Shown: piece by piece, positions 9,018 through 17,374 of the stretch
Position numbering within the stretch: the stretch's first letter is position 1
Layout: every line of letters starts with the position of its first letter
Source of the DNA: CAIWHR01 sp963813415
Lineage (GTDB): Bacteria > Pseudomonadota > Gammaproteobacteria > Burkholderiales > Casimicrobiaceae
Direction: 5' to 3'
Length of the DNA stretch: 64,000 nucleotides
Assembly: GCA_963813415.1 (NCBI GenBank)
Contig: CAWEYW010000013.1
Coordinates: forward strand, 1-64,000
Notes under the pieces: generated by a model
What the model was told of the DNA's origin: nothing
What the model saw: the letters and a program-made list of their open reading frames with translations, nothing else
Databases searched by the model: none
Translations under genes and position numbers: made by a program

Positions 9018-9905
9018 ATGAACGCGGACGCGGAGCTCTTTCCCGGGTTCGCCGCGCGTCGCGTCGTTACCTCCGGCGCCGAGATTGCGTGCGTGGTGGG
9101 CGGCAGCGGTCCGCCGCTGCTGCTCCTGCATGGTTATCCGCAGACGCACGCGATGTGGCACAGGATCGCGGCGCAACTCGCGGAGCGGTTCACGGTCGTT
9201 GCAAGCGATCTGCGCGGCTACGGCGACTCGTCGAAACCCGAAGGCGGTCCGCGCCACGAGAATTATTCCAAGCGGGCGATGGCGGCGGACCAGGTGGAAG
9301 TCATGCGGGCGCTCGGCTTCGTGCGCTTCCGTCTCGCGGGACACGATCGCGGCGCGCGGGTGGCGCACCGGCTGACGCTCGATCATCCGCATGCCGTGGA
9401 ACGCCTGGCCGTACTCGACATCTCGCCCACGCGCATCATGTACGGCCGGACCGACAAGGCCTTCGCGACCGCGTATTACCACTGGTTCTTTCTCATCCAG
9501 CCGTTCGACCTGCCGGAACGTTTGATCGGCGCGGATCCGGTTTATTACCTGCACAAGAAGATCGGTGGCTGGTCGCGCGGCATGACGTACTTCGATCCCC
9601 GCGCGCTGGCCGAATACGAGCGCTGTTTCTGCAACCCGGCGACGATCCATGCGAGCTGCGAGGATTACCGCGCGGCCGCGGCGATCGATCTCGAGCACGA
9701 CGCCGCGGATGCCGACAGCCGCATCGAATGTCCGGTGCTTGCACTCTGGGGTGACGAAGGCGTCGTGAACCGCCTGTTCAAGCCGCTGGACGATTGGCGC
9801 TCCGTCGCCAGTGACGTACGCGGGCGGGCACTTCGGTCCGGACACTTTCTCGCGGAAGAGGCGCCCGAGGATACGCTGCAGGAGCTCCTGAGCTTCTTCG
9901 CCTGA
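9018..9905 (+). CDS. alpha/beta hydrolase, fluoroacetate/haloacetate dehalogenase-like
   Basis: 295 residues, seven nt after the Bug gene. By direct count the nucleophile Asp110 (GHDRGAR), Arg111, Arg114, Asp134 (VLDISPT) and the halide-site pair His155-Trp156 (YYHWFF) sit at the residue numbers known for the Rhodopseudomonas palustris fluoroacetate dehalogenase. A Tyr at 217 and the general base His276 (RSGHFLAEE) follow, close to the known 219 and 280. The use of Asp rather than Ser as nucleophile argues for dehalogenase or epoxide-hydrolase-type chemistry. Cytosolic (no signal peptide). Hydrolysis of C-F or C-Cl bonds is inferred only. Confidence 0.85.
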   Translation: MNADAELFPGFAARRVVTSGAEIACVVGGSGPPLLLLHGYPQTHAMWHRIAAQLAERFTVVASDLRGYGDSSKPEGGPRHENYSKRAMAADQVEVMRALGFVRFRLAGHDRGARVAHRLTLDHPHAVERLAVLDISPTRIMYGRTDKAFATAYYHWFFLIQPFDLPERLIGADPVYYLHKKIGGWSRGMTYFDPRALAEYERCFCNPATIHASCEDYRAAAAIDLEHDAADADSRIECPVLALWGDEGVVNRLFKPLDDWRSVASDVRGRALRSGHFLAEEAPEDTLQELLSFFA

Positions 9906-10360
9906 CCGGACGCGGTTGGTTCAGTCTATTGGTTCGTGTCCCGCGTGGACACACGCGGAATCAGTTGCTTGCCGACCCGTGCGACAAATTGGTTTGCGCT
10001 GGATCAATTCGCCGATCCTTACACTTGCGAACGTCGCTCGCGGCACCACGCTGACGGTCGCCGCAACGCCTTCATCAATCGCATGAAACCAAAGGTTTTG
10101 TTGTGAGGCCGGATTTTCGGCACGATCTATGCGGGCGGTAATGATGATTTAGCAGTGGAGTTGTTCGCGAGCGAACAACGGAAGCAAAAGAGGGAACACG
10201 GCGCGAGAAAGTCACCTTCGCGCGGTCCGAACCGCCTCCCGATAAAGACTCCCGTGGCATTTCGCCGCTTCACCACAACGGTTGGGATTGCAACGCACGA
10301 CCCTCGCTCGAACGCCGACGCTACGAACCGATGCGCTGATCGAATTCGTAAGCCGACGCG
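9906..10360. other. intergenic stretch, no gene recognised
   Basis: 455 bases between the hydrolase and the decayed PEP-CTERM gene. A short inverted repeat (GTGTCC at 9936-9941, GGACAC at 9947-9952) follows the hydrolase stop but has no T-run. Nothing else supported. Confidence 0.5.
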
Positions 10361-10375
10361 TGGCCATTGCAATGC
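10361..10375 (+). promoter_or_regulatory. possible sigma-54 (-24/-12) promoter
   Basis: TGGCCATTGCAATGC has GG and GC separated by exactly 10 nt, the sigma-54 spacing, and ends 25 nt before the PEP-CTERM ATG. Matches outside GG/GC are partial. PEP-CTERM genes in some betaproteobacteria are RpoN-dependent through PrsK/PrsR, which makes the match more plausible. The 5' leader would be very short. Confidence 0.3.
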
Positions 10376-10400
10376 GGATTCCAGGAAATTGGAGCGTGCA

Positions 10401-11267
10401 ATGAGAACGTTCGTTAAGGTGTTTTCCTTTCTTGTTCTTGTCGCAGCGAGCGGTGCGGTGCAGGCCGGGCCGATTGGCACCTATGACAGCTACGGCGTCT
10501 GGTTTGACCGCGACGGGGTGGACGCGAGCCAAGCCGCCTCTTGGGGCGCGGTCAACGGCGGCACATACAACACCGGGGGCATCTACGACGTCGTTATCGA
10601 CTACCACGCGCTGAGCGCCACCTCAGCCACGATGTTCGCCACGATCAATGGCATCCAGCAGGGATTCTGGGACAACGGCTATGCGACTCCTGCGCCGAAT
10701 ATCTACCCGGCCGGCCTGAGTTTCACGGGCGATATGACAAACATGCTGGTCTTTGATTGGCTGATTGGCTGGGGATCAGAAAAGCGGCACGGCTGTGTTT
10801 GAGAACATCACAGCGAGCGGAACACGATTCAGCAGGATCAACTACGCCAAGGAATTATGGCAATGTAACAATAGACAGCATCTGCAAACCCTGCTCCTTT
10901 TGTTAATGTCGTTTGTCCGTACCCGCCGGTGGGATTTGACAGCAAGGCGACCTGACACTGTCGTACACGGCGGATCTGAGCGGGGTTATCGGAACCGGAC
11001 GCACAACGGACCGCATTTGATTGCCCAGATCGGCTTGCTGCGACTCCAGTAGGCTATTCGGGACTCGTTGGCCGGGGGATGATGGGCAACGTGGTGGATA
11101 ACTCGAGTGCTAATGACGGCAGTTTGAACTACAACGACAAGTTTGACCTTCAGAGGCTCGGTAGCACCGACGAGCTTGCCTATGACGTGACCGTTCCCGA
11201 ACCGGCGACGCTCGCCCTTCTCGCCCTCGGCCTCGTCGGACTCGGCTTCTCGCGCCGCAAGCAGTAA
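10401..11267 (+). pseudogene. PEP-CTERM sorting-domain protein, broken by several frameshifts
   Basis: The start MRTFVKVFSFLVLVAASG is an intact signal peptide after GGAG. The reading frame fails near 10760-10800, and recognisable pieces continue in other frames (QKSGTAVFENITASGTRFS near 10770, YGNVTIDSIC near 10855, GDLTLSYTADLSGVIGT near 10940). The last piece, 11079-11267, ends in a textbook PEP-CTERM anchor: VPEPATLALLALGLVGLG followed by RRK. An 8-bp tandem duplication (10755-10770) lies at the first break. Intact relatives are exported and sorted by exosortase/EpsH with exopolysaccharide. No exosortase gene is in this window. Promoter, signal peptide, anchor and terminator all survive, so decay looks recent. 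Confidence 0.78.
10755..10770 (+). repeat. 8-bp tandem duplication GATTGGCT x2
   Basis: Two adjacent identical copies at 10755-10762 and 10763-10770, exactly where the PEP-CTERM frame is lost. Slippage would explain one of the frameshifts. Confidence 0.7.
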
Positions 11268-11287
11268 TCGATTCAGCGCCAGCACAG

Positions 11288-11316
11288 GCCCCGCTCCGGC
11301 GGGGCTTGTTGCTTGT
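11288..11316 (+). terminator. rho-independent terminator after the PEP-CTERM gene
   Basis: GCCCCGC-TCCG-GCGGGGC (7-bp stem, 4-nt loop, 11288-11305) followed by TTGTTGCTTGT, 20 nt after the PEP-CTERM stop codon. Confidence 0.7.
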
Positions 11317-11639
11317 ATACGGCGCGCGTGAGCGGTCGCGCCGCTGTTCCTCCGCCCGAGAACGTGCCGCATCGCGCCGGTTGGCGACCGCACCCACTTC
11401 AACGCTGCCCGCTCTTGCTCCCACTCCTGCCGCTCGCGTTTAAGCGGCACGCCAATGGTGGGCATCGGAGGAGCGATTCGACGGGCGCGCTTGGGCAGCA
11501 GCAGCGCACGAGTCGATGCGATTGACTTTGGTCAAGCCGCGATCCCCTCGATGCCCCAGCATCGGAGTGACAGGGGGTTTCGTGGGAGTCGGCCGTCGGA
11601 AAGCCTGACCCGCAATGCTCCGTGACCGTCCGATGCGTG
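11317..11639. other. intergenic stretch before the Mce operon
   Basis: About 320 bases with no supported gene. The promoter of the Mce/Mla operon should lie here, but no clear -10/-35 pair is visible. Confidence 0.4.
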
Positions 11640-12779
11640 ATGACTGCCGAGAACACTGCGCAACTGACCATCGGTCCGGCGGCGACCCCCGATGCGACAA
11701 CCGTGGAAATGCGCTGCGCGGGCACATGGACGGTGCATGCGCTGGCCGAGCTCGACCGGCACATGCAGACGCTGTCGTGGCCTGGCCGCGGCGAGGTGAT
11801 CCTGGATGGCTCGGCGCTGTCGTCGCTCGATACCTCGGGGGCCTGGCTGTTGCATCGGACGATGCGCCAGCTGGAGAAGCAGGGGTGCACCGTCAGCACG
11901 CGCGGCTTGCGGCCGGAGTTCGCATCCCTGCTGCAACTCGTTGCGTCGCGCGAGCTTCCGACCGAGCCTTCGACGGCGGCGGCGCCGGGCTGGCTTGCCC
12001 GGGTGGGCCGCCATGCCCTGTACGGGATGATCGGTGCCGGCGATTACCTCGCGTTCGTCGGCGAAAGCGCCATCGTGCTGCTTCGCTCGGCCGTGCAACC
12101 ACGGCGCCTGCGTTGGCGCGTCATCCTCCACAACATGCAGGTCGCCGGGGTGGACGCGCTGCCGATCACCGGCTTCCTCTCGTTCCTCATGGGCATCGTG
12201 ATCGCCTATCAGGGTGCTGACCAGCTGCAGCGTCTCGGCGCGAACATCTTCATCGTCGATCTGGTCGGCCTGGCGATGCTGCGGGAGCTGTCGCCGCTGC
12301 TGACGGCCATCATCGTCGCCGGTCGATCGGGATCGGCATTCACGGCGCAGATCGGCACGATGAAGGTCACGGAGGAAATCGACGCGTTGCGCACCATCGG
12401 CGTCGGTGCCCAGGAACAGCTGGTGCTCCCGAAGATCGTGGCGCTCGTCATCGTGCTGCCGTTGCTCACGGTCTATACCGACATCACCGGTGTGTTGGGC
12501 GGCATGGTCATGGCGCGGGCCAAGCTCGACATCACCTTCGACGCCTTCCTCGATCGCCTCCACGAGGCCATTGCCCTGTCATCGTACTGGACCGGCATCA
12601 GCAAGGCGCCCGTGTTCGCGGCCATCATCGCACTGGTCGGGTGCTACCGCGGGTTTCATGTCACCGGCAGCGCCGAAAGCGTCGGCGAGCAGACGACCAT
12701 GAGCGTCGTGCAGTCGATCTTTCTCGTGATCGCCACCGACGCCCTGTTCTCCATTCTCTTCATCTGGCTCGACCTGTGA
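11640..12779 (+). CDS. MlaE-family ABC permease with N-terminal STAS domain
   Basis: About 379 residues. Residues ~1-110 form a STAS domain (ILDGSALSSLDTSGAW contains the DTSGA signature), and the rest is an MlaE/YrbE permease with five or so membrane helices and the GRSGSAFTAQIGTMKVTEEID motif. In E. coli Mla the STAS protein MlaB is separate; here it is fused to the permease. Role: inner-membrane core of an Mce-type phospholipid transporter. The start is uncertain: an in-frame GTG at 11622 is also possible, and neither has a clear Shine-Dalgarno. The ATPase gene overlaps its stop as GTGA. Confidence 0.9.
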   Translation: MTAENTAQLTIGPAATPDATTVEMRCAGTWTVHALAELDRHMQTLSWPGRGEVILDGSALSSLDTSGAWLLHRTMRQLEKQGCTVSTRGLRPEFASLLQLVASRELPTEPSTAAAPGWLARVGRHALYGMIGAGDYLAFVGESAIVLLRSAVQPRRLRWRVILHNMQVAGVDALPITGFLSFLMGIVIAYQGADQLQRLGANIFIVDLVGLAMLRELSPLLTAIIVAGRSGSAFTAQIGTMKVTEEIDALRTIGVGAQEQLVLPKIVALVIVLPLLTVYTDITGVLGGMVMARAKLDITFDAFLDRLHEAIALSSYWTGISKAPVFAAIIALVGCYRGFHVTGSAESVGEQTTMSVVQSIFLVIATDALFSILFIWLDL

Positions 12780-13579
12780 CTGCCGCGATCGAACAAGAAG
12801 GGAAGGGCAATGCCGTCATCGAGGTGCGCGATGTCAACACCGCCTTCGGCACCGCCGTCGTGCACGAGAACGTCAGCCTGTCGGTATGCAAGGGGGAGAT
12901 CTTCGCGCTGGTCGGAGGAAGCGGGACGGGCAAGTCGACATTGCTGCGGGAAGTCATTCTCCTGCAAGCACCTGCCTCGGGCTCGATCCGGGTCTTCGGC
13001 CAGGAAGTCGTCGGGCTCTCCGACGACGAAGCACTGCCGCTGCGCCGCCGCTGGGGCGTGATGTTCGAGCGCGGCGCCCTTTTCAGCTCCCTCACCGTGG
13101 CGGAAAACGTCGGGATGGTGCTGCACGAACATACCCACCTCGGCGCGCGCCTCATCCAGGAGATCGCCGCGGTGAAGATCGCGCTTACCGGATTACCGCC
13201 TGACGCGGGGCCCAAGTACCCGAGCGAGCTGAGCGGCGGGATGCGCAAGCGCGCGTCGCTCGCCCGCGCGCTCGCCCTCGATCCGGAGCTGCTGTTCCTG
13301 GACGAGCCCACCGCGGGACTCGATCCGCTCAGCGCTACCGGCATCGACGAGCTCGTGCGCAGTCTGCGCGACGGACTTGGGCTGACGATCATGATGGTGA
13401 CGCACGATCTCGATCTGCTTTGGCGCGCTGCGGACCGGGTCGCGGTGCTCGGCAGGAACCGCATCGTGGGGACCGGCACGATGACCGAGCTCTCGCAATC
13501 GGACGATCCGCTCGTCAGGCAATACTTCTACGGGCCGCGCGGTCGCGCCGCGCGTCAGCAGGCATGGAAGCAAGAGTAA
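12776..13579 (+). CDS. MlaF-like ABC transporter ATP-binding protein
   Basis: 267 residues from a GTG start that overlaps the permease stop (GTGA). Walker A GGSGTGKST, signature LSGGMRKRASLARAL, Walker B LLFLDEPTAGLDP and the switch His in VTHDLD are intact. The sequence after Walker A (LREVILLQAPASGSIRVFG) and the LSGGM signature are typical of Mla/Mce ATPases. It powers lipid movement between inner membrane and periplasm with the STAS-permease. Confidence 0.92.
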   Translation: MTAAIEQEGKGNAVIEVRDVNTAFGTAVVHENVSLSVCKGEIFALVGGSGTGKSTLLREVILLQAPASGSIRVFGQEVVGLSDDEALPLRRRWGVMFERGALFSSLTVAENVGMVLHEHTHLGARLIQEIAAVKIALTGLPPDAGPKYPSELSGGMRKRASLARALALDPELLFLDEPTAGLDPLSATGIDELVRSLRDGLGLTIMMVTHDLDLLWRAADRVAVLGRNRIVGTGTMTELSQSDDPLVRQYFYGPRGRAARQQAWKQE

Positions 13580-14490
13580 ATCTCGCTGCAGTCGGCATTT
13601 TCGTCATTGTGCTGACGATCACGGCCATTGCGAGCGTGCTCTATCTGAGCAGCGGCCAATATCACCGCAAGAGCTACGAAACGTATCAGACCTACATGAC
13701 GGATTCGGTATCGGGCCTCAACGTCAACGCCCCGGTACGTTACCGCGGTGTCGATGTCGGTCGGGTGCGCGCGATTGCGCTGGCGCCGGGGAACGTGGAG
13801 CTGGTGCAGATCACGCTCGATATCCAGACCGGAACGCCGGTGAAGGAGGATACGCTGGCCGTTCTGGAAAGCCAGGGGTTGACCGGCATCGCTTTCGTCA
13901 ACCTGACGGCAGGGCGCCGCGACTCACCGACGCTGTCGGCCAAACCGGGCGAGGAGTATCCGGTGATCGCTGCCGGGCATTCGCTCTTCAGCCGCCTCGA
14001 ATCGTCGATTCCGGTTCTCCTGGCCGGACTCGGCCGGGTGAGCGACAACGTGAATGCCACGCTGGACGACGACAACCGGCGCGCCCTGAAGAGAATGCTG
14101 GCGGATCTCGAAGTGGTCTCGCGCACGCTGGCCGCGCGCTCGGCGGTGATCGACTCGACCCTCGCTAATGCAGCACACGCGGCCAGCAACTCGGCGCGCT
14201 TTACCGAGGCGCTGCCGCAACTCGTGCAGCGCGTGGAGCGCAGCGCCGACGCGTTCGACCGCATGTCGGACGCCCTGGGTAACGCAGGAACGAGCGCCAC
14301 CGGGACCATCCAGAGCACCCGGGCCGACCTGCAGCGGTTCACGGACGAGACGCTGCCGGAAATCCGCGAGCTGGTCACGGAGCTGCGACAGATGACCGCC
14401 ACCCTGCAGCGGGTCACTGACAAGGTGGAACGCAATCCGAGCACGCTGCTCTACCAGGCTCCCGCCACACGGCGTGGACCCGGGGAATGA
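13564..14490 (+). CDS. MlaD-family MCE domain protein
   Basis: 308 residues, overlapping the ATPase gene by 16 nt. One N-terminal transmembrane anchor (VNLAAVGIFVIVLTITAIA), a single MCE domain (SGLNVNAPVRYRGVDVGRVRAIAL, residues ~45-120) and a long helical C-terminal tail. The tail makes it longer than E. coli MlaD (183 residues) and closer to MCE proteins with an extended helical domain. Periplasmic, probably hexameric, lipid-binding. Confidence 0.92.
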   Translation: MEARVNLAAVGIFVIVLTITAIASVLYLSSGQYHRKSYETYQTYMTDSVSGLNVNAPVRYRGVDVGRVRAIALAPGNVELVQITLDIQTGTPVKEDTLAVLESQGLTGIAFVNLTAGRRDSPTLSAKPGEEYPVIAAGHSLFSRLESSIPVLLAGLGRVSDNVNATLDDDNRRALKRMLADLEVVSRTLAARSAVIDSTLANAAHAASNSARFTEALPQLVQRVERSADAFDRMSDALGNAGTSATGTIQSTRADLQRFTDETLPEIRELVTELRQMTATLQRVTDKVERNPSTLLYQAPATRRGPGE

Positions 14491-15200
14491 GCCGGCCGCG
14501 ATACGGTGACATGCGCGATGAAAAACCCACCCGCGAGCGAGCAGTGAATCGAGCGAATGGACCGCACCTCCTGACGAGAGCTGCAGGAATGCTCACCCTG
14601 GCGATCCTGCTGGGTGGCTGCAGCACGCTGCTGCCGACACAGCTCCCGGATCCCAACCTGCACGTGCTTGCCGCGGTGCCGATCGCGAAGACCGAGACCA
14701 CGCGGCGAGACGTCGTGCTCGAAGTCAGCGTACCGCGCGCCTCACCCGGCTTCGACACGCCGCGCATGGCCTACGTGAAAACGCCATTCGAGCTGGACTA
14801 TTTTGCCGACAACCGCTGGGCGGAAGCGCCGGCACGCATGCTTGGTCCACTGCTCACCCACGCACTCGAGCAATCGGGCGCCTTCCGGGCCGTGGTGCAG
14901 GCGCCGAGCATCGTTCCCGCGGATGTGCGCGTCGTGACCGAGCTCATCCGCTTGCAGCAGGATTTCACCGCACGGCCAAGCCGGGTCGAACTCACGGTGC
15001 GTGTTCAGCTGGTCGATGTTCGCGCCAGGCGCGTGCTCGCGACGAGATTGTTGGAGGCAGTGGAGACGGCCGCGAGCGAGGATCCACGAGGCGGCGTTGC
15101 CGCCGCCAACGCAGCGCTGCGGCGTGTGCTGGAGGAGATCGTCGACTTCTGCATGACCGCCACGGCCAATCCACCGGCACGTGGTCTCGCGGCGCCTTGA
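14487..15200 (+). CDS. ABC-type transport auxiliary lipoprotein (PqiC/DUF330-like)
   Basis: 237 residues; the ATG overlaps the MCE gene stop (ATGA). Lipobox LLGGC (Cys near residue 46) predicts an outer- or inner-membrane lipoprotein. The remainder (FELDYFADNRWAEAPARML, ALEQSGAFRAVV) matches the ABC-type transport auxiliary family that accompanies Mce systems such as Pqi. Initiation at a later in-frame Met (14511 or 14589) would give a more usual signal peptide length. No MlaC-like soluble carrier gene is present, so this lipoprotein is probably the outer-membrane partner. Confidence 0.87.
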   Translation: MSRPRYGDMRDEKPTRERAVNRANGPHLLTRAAGMLTLAILLGGCSTLLPTQLPDPNLHVLAAVPIAKTETTRRDVVLEVSVPRASPGFDTPRMAYVKTPFELDYFADNRWAEAPARMLGPLLTHALEQSGAFRAVVQAPSIVPADVRVVTELIRLQQDFTARPSRVELTVRVQLVDVRARRVLATRLLEAVETAASEDPRGGVAAANAALRRVLEEIVDFCMTATANPPARGLAAP

Positions 15201-15288
15201 TCGCGCGAGCCACCGGGTGCTCGGCGCGGGTCTACAGGCGTGTTCGCTGCGGACCATTGGCCACGACCGACGTGACCTCGCGTTCGAC

Positions 15289-15298
15289 TTGTATACTT
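15289..15298. promoter_or_regulatory. candidate GntR-type operator overlapping a -10 element
   Basis: TTGTATACTT resembles the TNGTNNACNA-type operators of FadR/UxuR-like GntR repressors and contains the -10-like TATACT (15292-15297), about 36 nt before the sugar-acid enolase start. Only the left half is an ideal match. Confidence 0.35.
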
Positions 15299-15333
15299 TG
15301 GAGAGTGCCAAGTCGCATGACGGAGAACGAGTC

Positions 15334-16572
15334 GTGAGAATTACTGCAGCCGAGATCATCGTCACCAGTCCGGATCGCAATTTCGTATCCCTCAAGATCA
15401 CTACAGACGAGGGGTATACGGGCCTGGGCGACGCCACACTCAACGGGCGCGAACTGGCCGTGGTGAGCTACCTCAAGGACCATGTGGCGCCCCTGCTCAT
15501 CGGCAAGGATCCGCACCGCATCGAGGACACCTGGCAATTCCTGTACCGCAGCGCGTACTGGCGTCGCGGCCCCGTGACCATGGCCGCGATCGCCGCCGTC
15601 GACGTTGCCCTGTGGGACATCAAGGCAAAGGCGGCGAACATGCCGCTCTATCAACTGCTGGGCGGAGCGAGCCGCACCGGATGCCTGGCCTACGGACATG
15701 CCAGCGGCAAGGATCTTCCCGAACTCTTCGACTCGGTGCGCCGGCATCTCGCACAGGGCTACCGGGCGATCAGAATCCAAACAGGTGTGCCGGGACTCAA
15801 GGCCATCTACGGCGTTGCGTCCAATGCGGTCGCTTCGGGAAACGTCGGCAAGCGCTACGATCACGAACCGGCCCAGCGTGCGCCGGAGCCTGCAGAAGAG
15901 GACTGGGACACCAGAGCGTATCTACGGCACATCCCGGGTGTGTTCGAAGCAGTGCGCGCAGAATTCGGTCCGGAACTTCCGCTGCTGCACGACGGACATC
16001 ACCGGATGACGCCCATCCAGGCGGCAAGGCTCGGCAAATCGCTGGAGCCATTCGACCTGTTCTGGCTGGAAGACTGCACGCCGGCGGAAAATCAGGAAGC
16101 GTTGCGGCTGGTGCGGCGCCACACCATCACGCCGCTGGCGATCGGCGAAGTGTTCAACACGGTCTGGGACTATCAGACCTTGATTCGCGAGCAGCTGATC
16201 GACTACGTGCGCAGCGCCGTAACGCACACCGGCGGCATCTCGGCCATGAAGAAGCTCATGGACTTTGCCGCCCAGTATCAGATCAAGTCCGGCATCCACG
16301 GGCCAACCGACATATCCCCGATCGGCATGGCCGCGGCCATGCACCTCGGACTGGCCATCCACAACTTCGGCATCCAGGAATACATGCAGCATGGCGAGGC
16401 GACCAACCGGGTATTCGAGCAGTCGTTCACCTTCAACGACGGTTTGCTCCATCCCGGAGAAAAGCCTGGCCTCGGCGTGGAGCTCAATATCGATGAAGCG
16501 GGCAAGTACCCGTACCAGACGGCCTACTTGCCGTTCAACCGGTTGAGCGACGGCACCGTGCACGACTGGTGA
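15334..16572 (+). CDS. enolase-superfamily dehydratase, D-mannonate dehydratase (ManD/RspA)-like
   Basis: 412 residues from a GTG start preceded by GGAGAA; the protein would otherwise carry an unconserved N-terminal extension. Family landmarks: ITAAEIIVTSPDRNFVSLKI at the start, metal ligands in LLHDGHHRMTP, FWLEDCTP and IGEVFNT, and THTGGISAMKK. The HDGHH signature and length match ManD/RspA proteins, which convert D-mannonate or D-gluconate to 2-keto-3-deoxygluconate. ManD members range from efficient to nearly inactive enzymes and this cannot be judged here. It is monocistronic in view, with a possible GntR operator upstream. Confidence 0.9.
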   Translation: MRITAAEIIVTSPDRNFVSLKITTDEGYTGLGDATLNGRELAVVSYLKDHVAPLLIGKDPHRIEDTWQFLYRSAYWRRGPVTMAAIAAVDVALWDIKAKAANMPLYQLLGGASRTGCLAYGHASGKDLPELFDSVRRHLAQGYRAIRIQTGVPGLKAIYGVASNAVASGNVGKRYDHEPAQRAPEPAEEDWDTRAYLRHIPGVFEAVRAEFGPELPLLHDGHHRMTPIQAARLGKSLEPFDLFWLEDCTPAENQEALRLVRRHTITPLAIGEVFNTVWDYQTLIREQLIDYVRSAVTHTGGISAMKKLMDFAAQYQIKSGIHGPTDISPIGMAAAMHLGLAIHNFGIQEYMQHGEATNRVFEQSFTFNDGLLHPGEKPGLGVELNIDEAGKYPYQTAYLPFNRLSDGTVHDW

Positions 16573-16707
16573 GCGAACGGAAGCAAGGGGACGATCCGCT
16601 TTGCCATAGGGTGCGATCGATTTGTCGTACACGCCGCTCGACTTCCCTTGTGATGGCAGGAAGCATCGTCATCGCGCCACGAACGCTCCATTGAATGGGG
16701 ATTCAGC

Positions 16708-17097
16708 ATGCCACGCAGCATTCTTCCTGATGCTTCCATCCATCCGGCAATCCGGCAGAAAGTGGCGGATAACCATGCCGACATCGTGCGCGAGGTACGG
16801 AACGCCGTTGCGGCCCACGACATCGTCATCGTAGGCATGCGACAGAACCCCTTCCCGCGAAAGGCACGCAAAGCACTGGATAGCGTCGGAATGCCGTACA
16901 AGTATCTGGAGTACGGCAGTTATTTCGGCGAGTGGAGGCGGCGCAGCGCGCTCAAGATGTGGACGGGCTGGCCGACCTTCCCGATGGTATTCGTCAAAGG
17001 AGTGCTGGTGGGTGGAGCAAACGACTTACGGCACCTGATCGCCAGTGGCGAGTTGACCCGCATGCTGGCTGGCGCACGCCCTGCCGACCTCGCGTGA
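16708..17097 (+). CDS. glutaredoxin-fold protein without cysteine
   Basis: 129 residues. The C-terminal half is clearly glutaredoxin-like: the cis-proline loop WPTFPMVFVKG and the glutathione-binding VGGANDL. The active-site position reads GMRQNPFPRKARKAL instead of C-P-x-C: Asn47 and Pro50 replace both cysteines, and the whole protein contains none. Redox catalysis is therefore excluded. A binding or regulatory role (for example glutathione or Fe-S related) is only a guess. It lies between the enolase and two small unknown genes. Confidence 0.8.
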   Translation: MPRSILPDASIHPAIRQKVADNHADIVREVRNAVAAHDIVIVGMRQNPFPRKARKALDSVGMPYKYLEYGSYFGEWRRRSALKMWTGWPTFPMVFVKGVLVGGANDLRHLIASGELTRMLAGARPADLA

Positions 17098-17374
17098 GTC
17101 GTGTCATGGGGCGTTCTCGGAGCGACGACGCGTGGCGTCGGTGGTCGGGCGCCGCTGGCGATGCGCCCCTGGCCTGAACGCCCGGGCGCGCAGTAGATCA
17201 GACCGGCGCGGCGCGGCCTGCGGAAGATGGGGCGCAAAGGCTTTGCCCGCGGACCCTCAGGACCCGGGCGTTATGTGCGGTGCCGCACAGACGCGCAAAG
17301 AGAATCCGTCGATGCTTTCAGACTGGTGCTGCCATAGCGCATGGCCGCCAGCCCCAAGTCGGCGGAGAAGCCTC

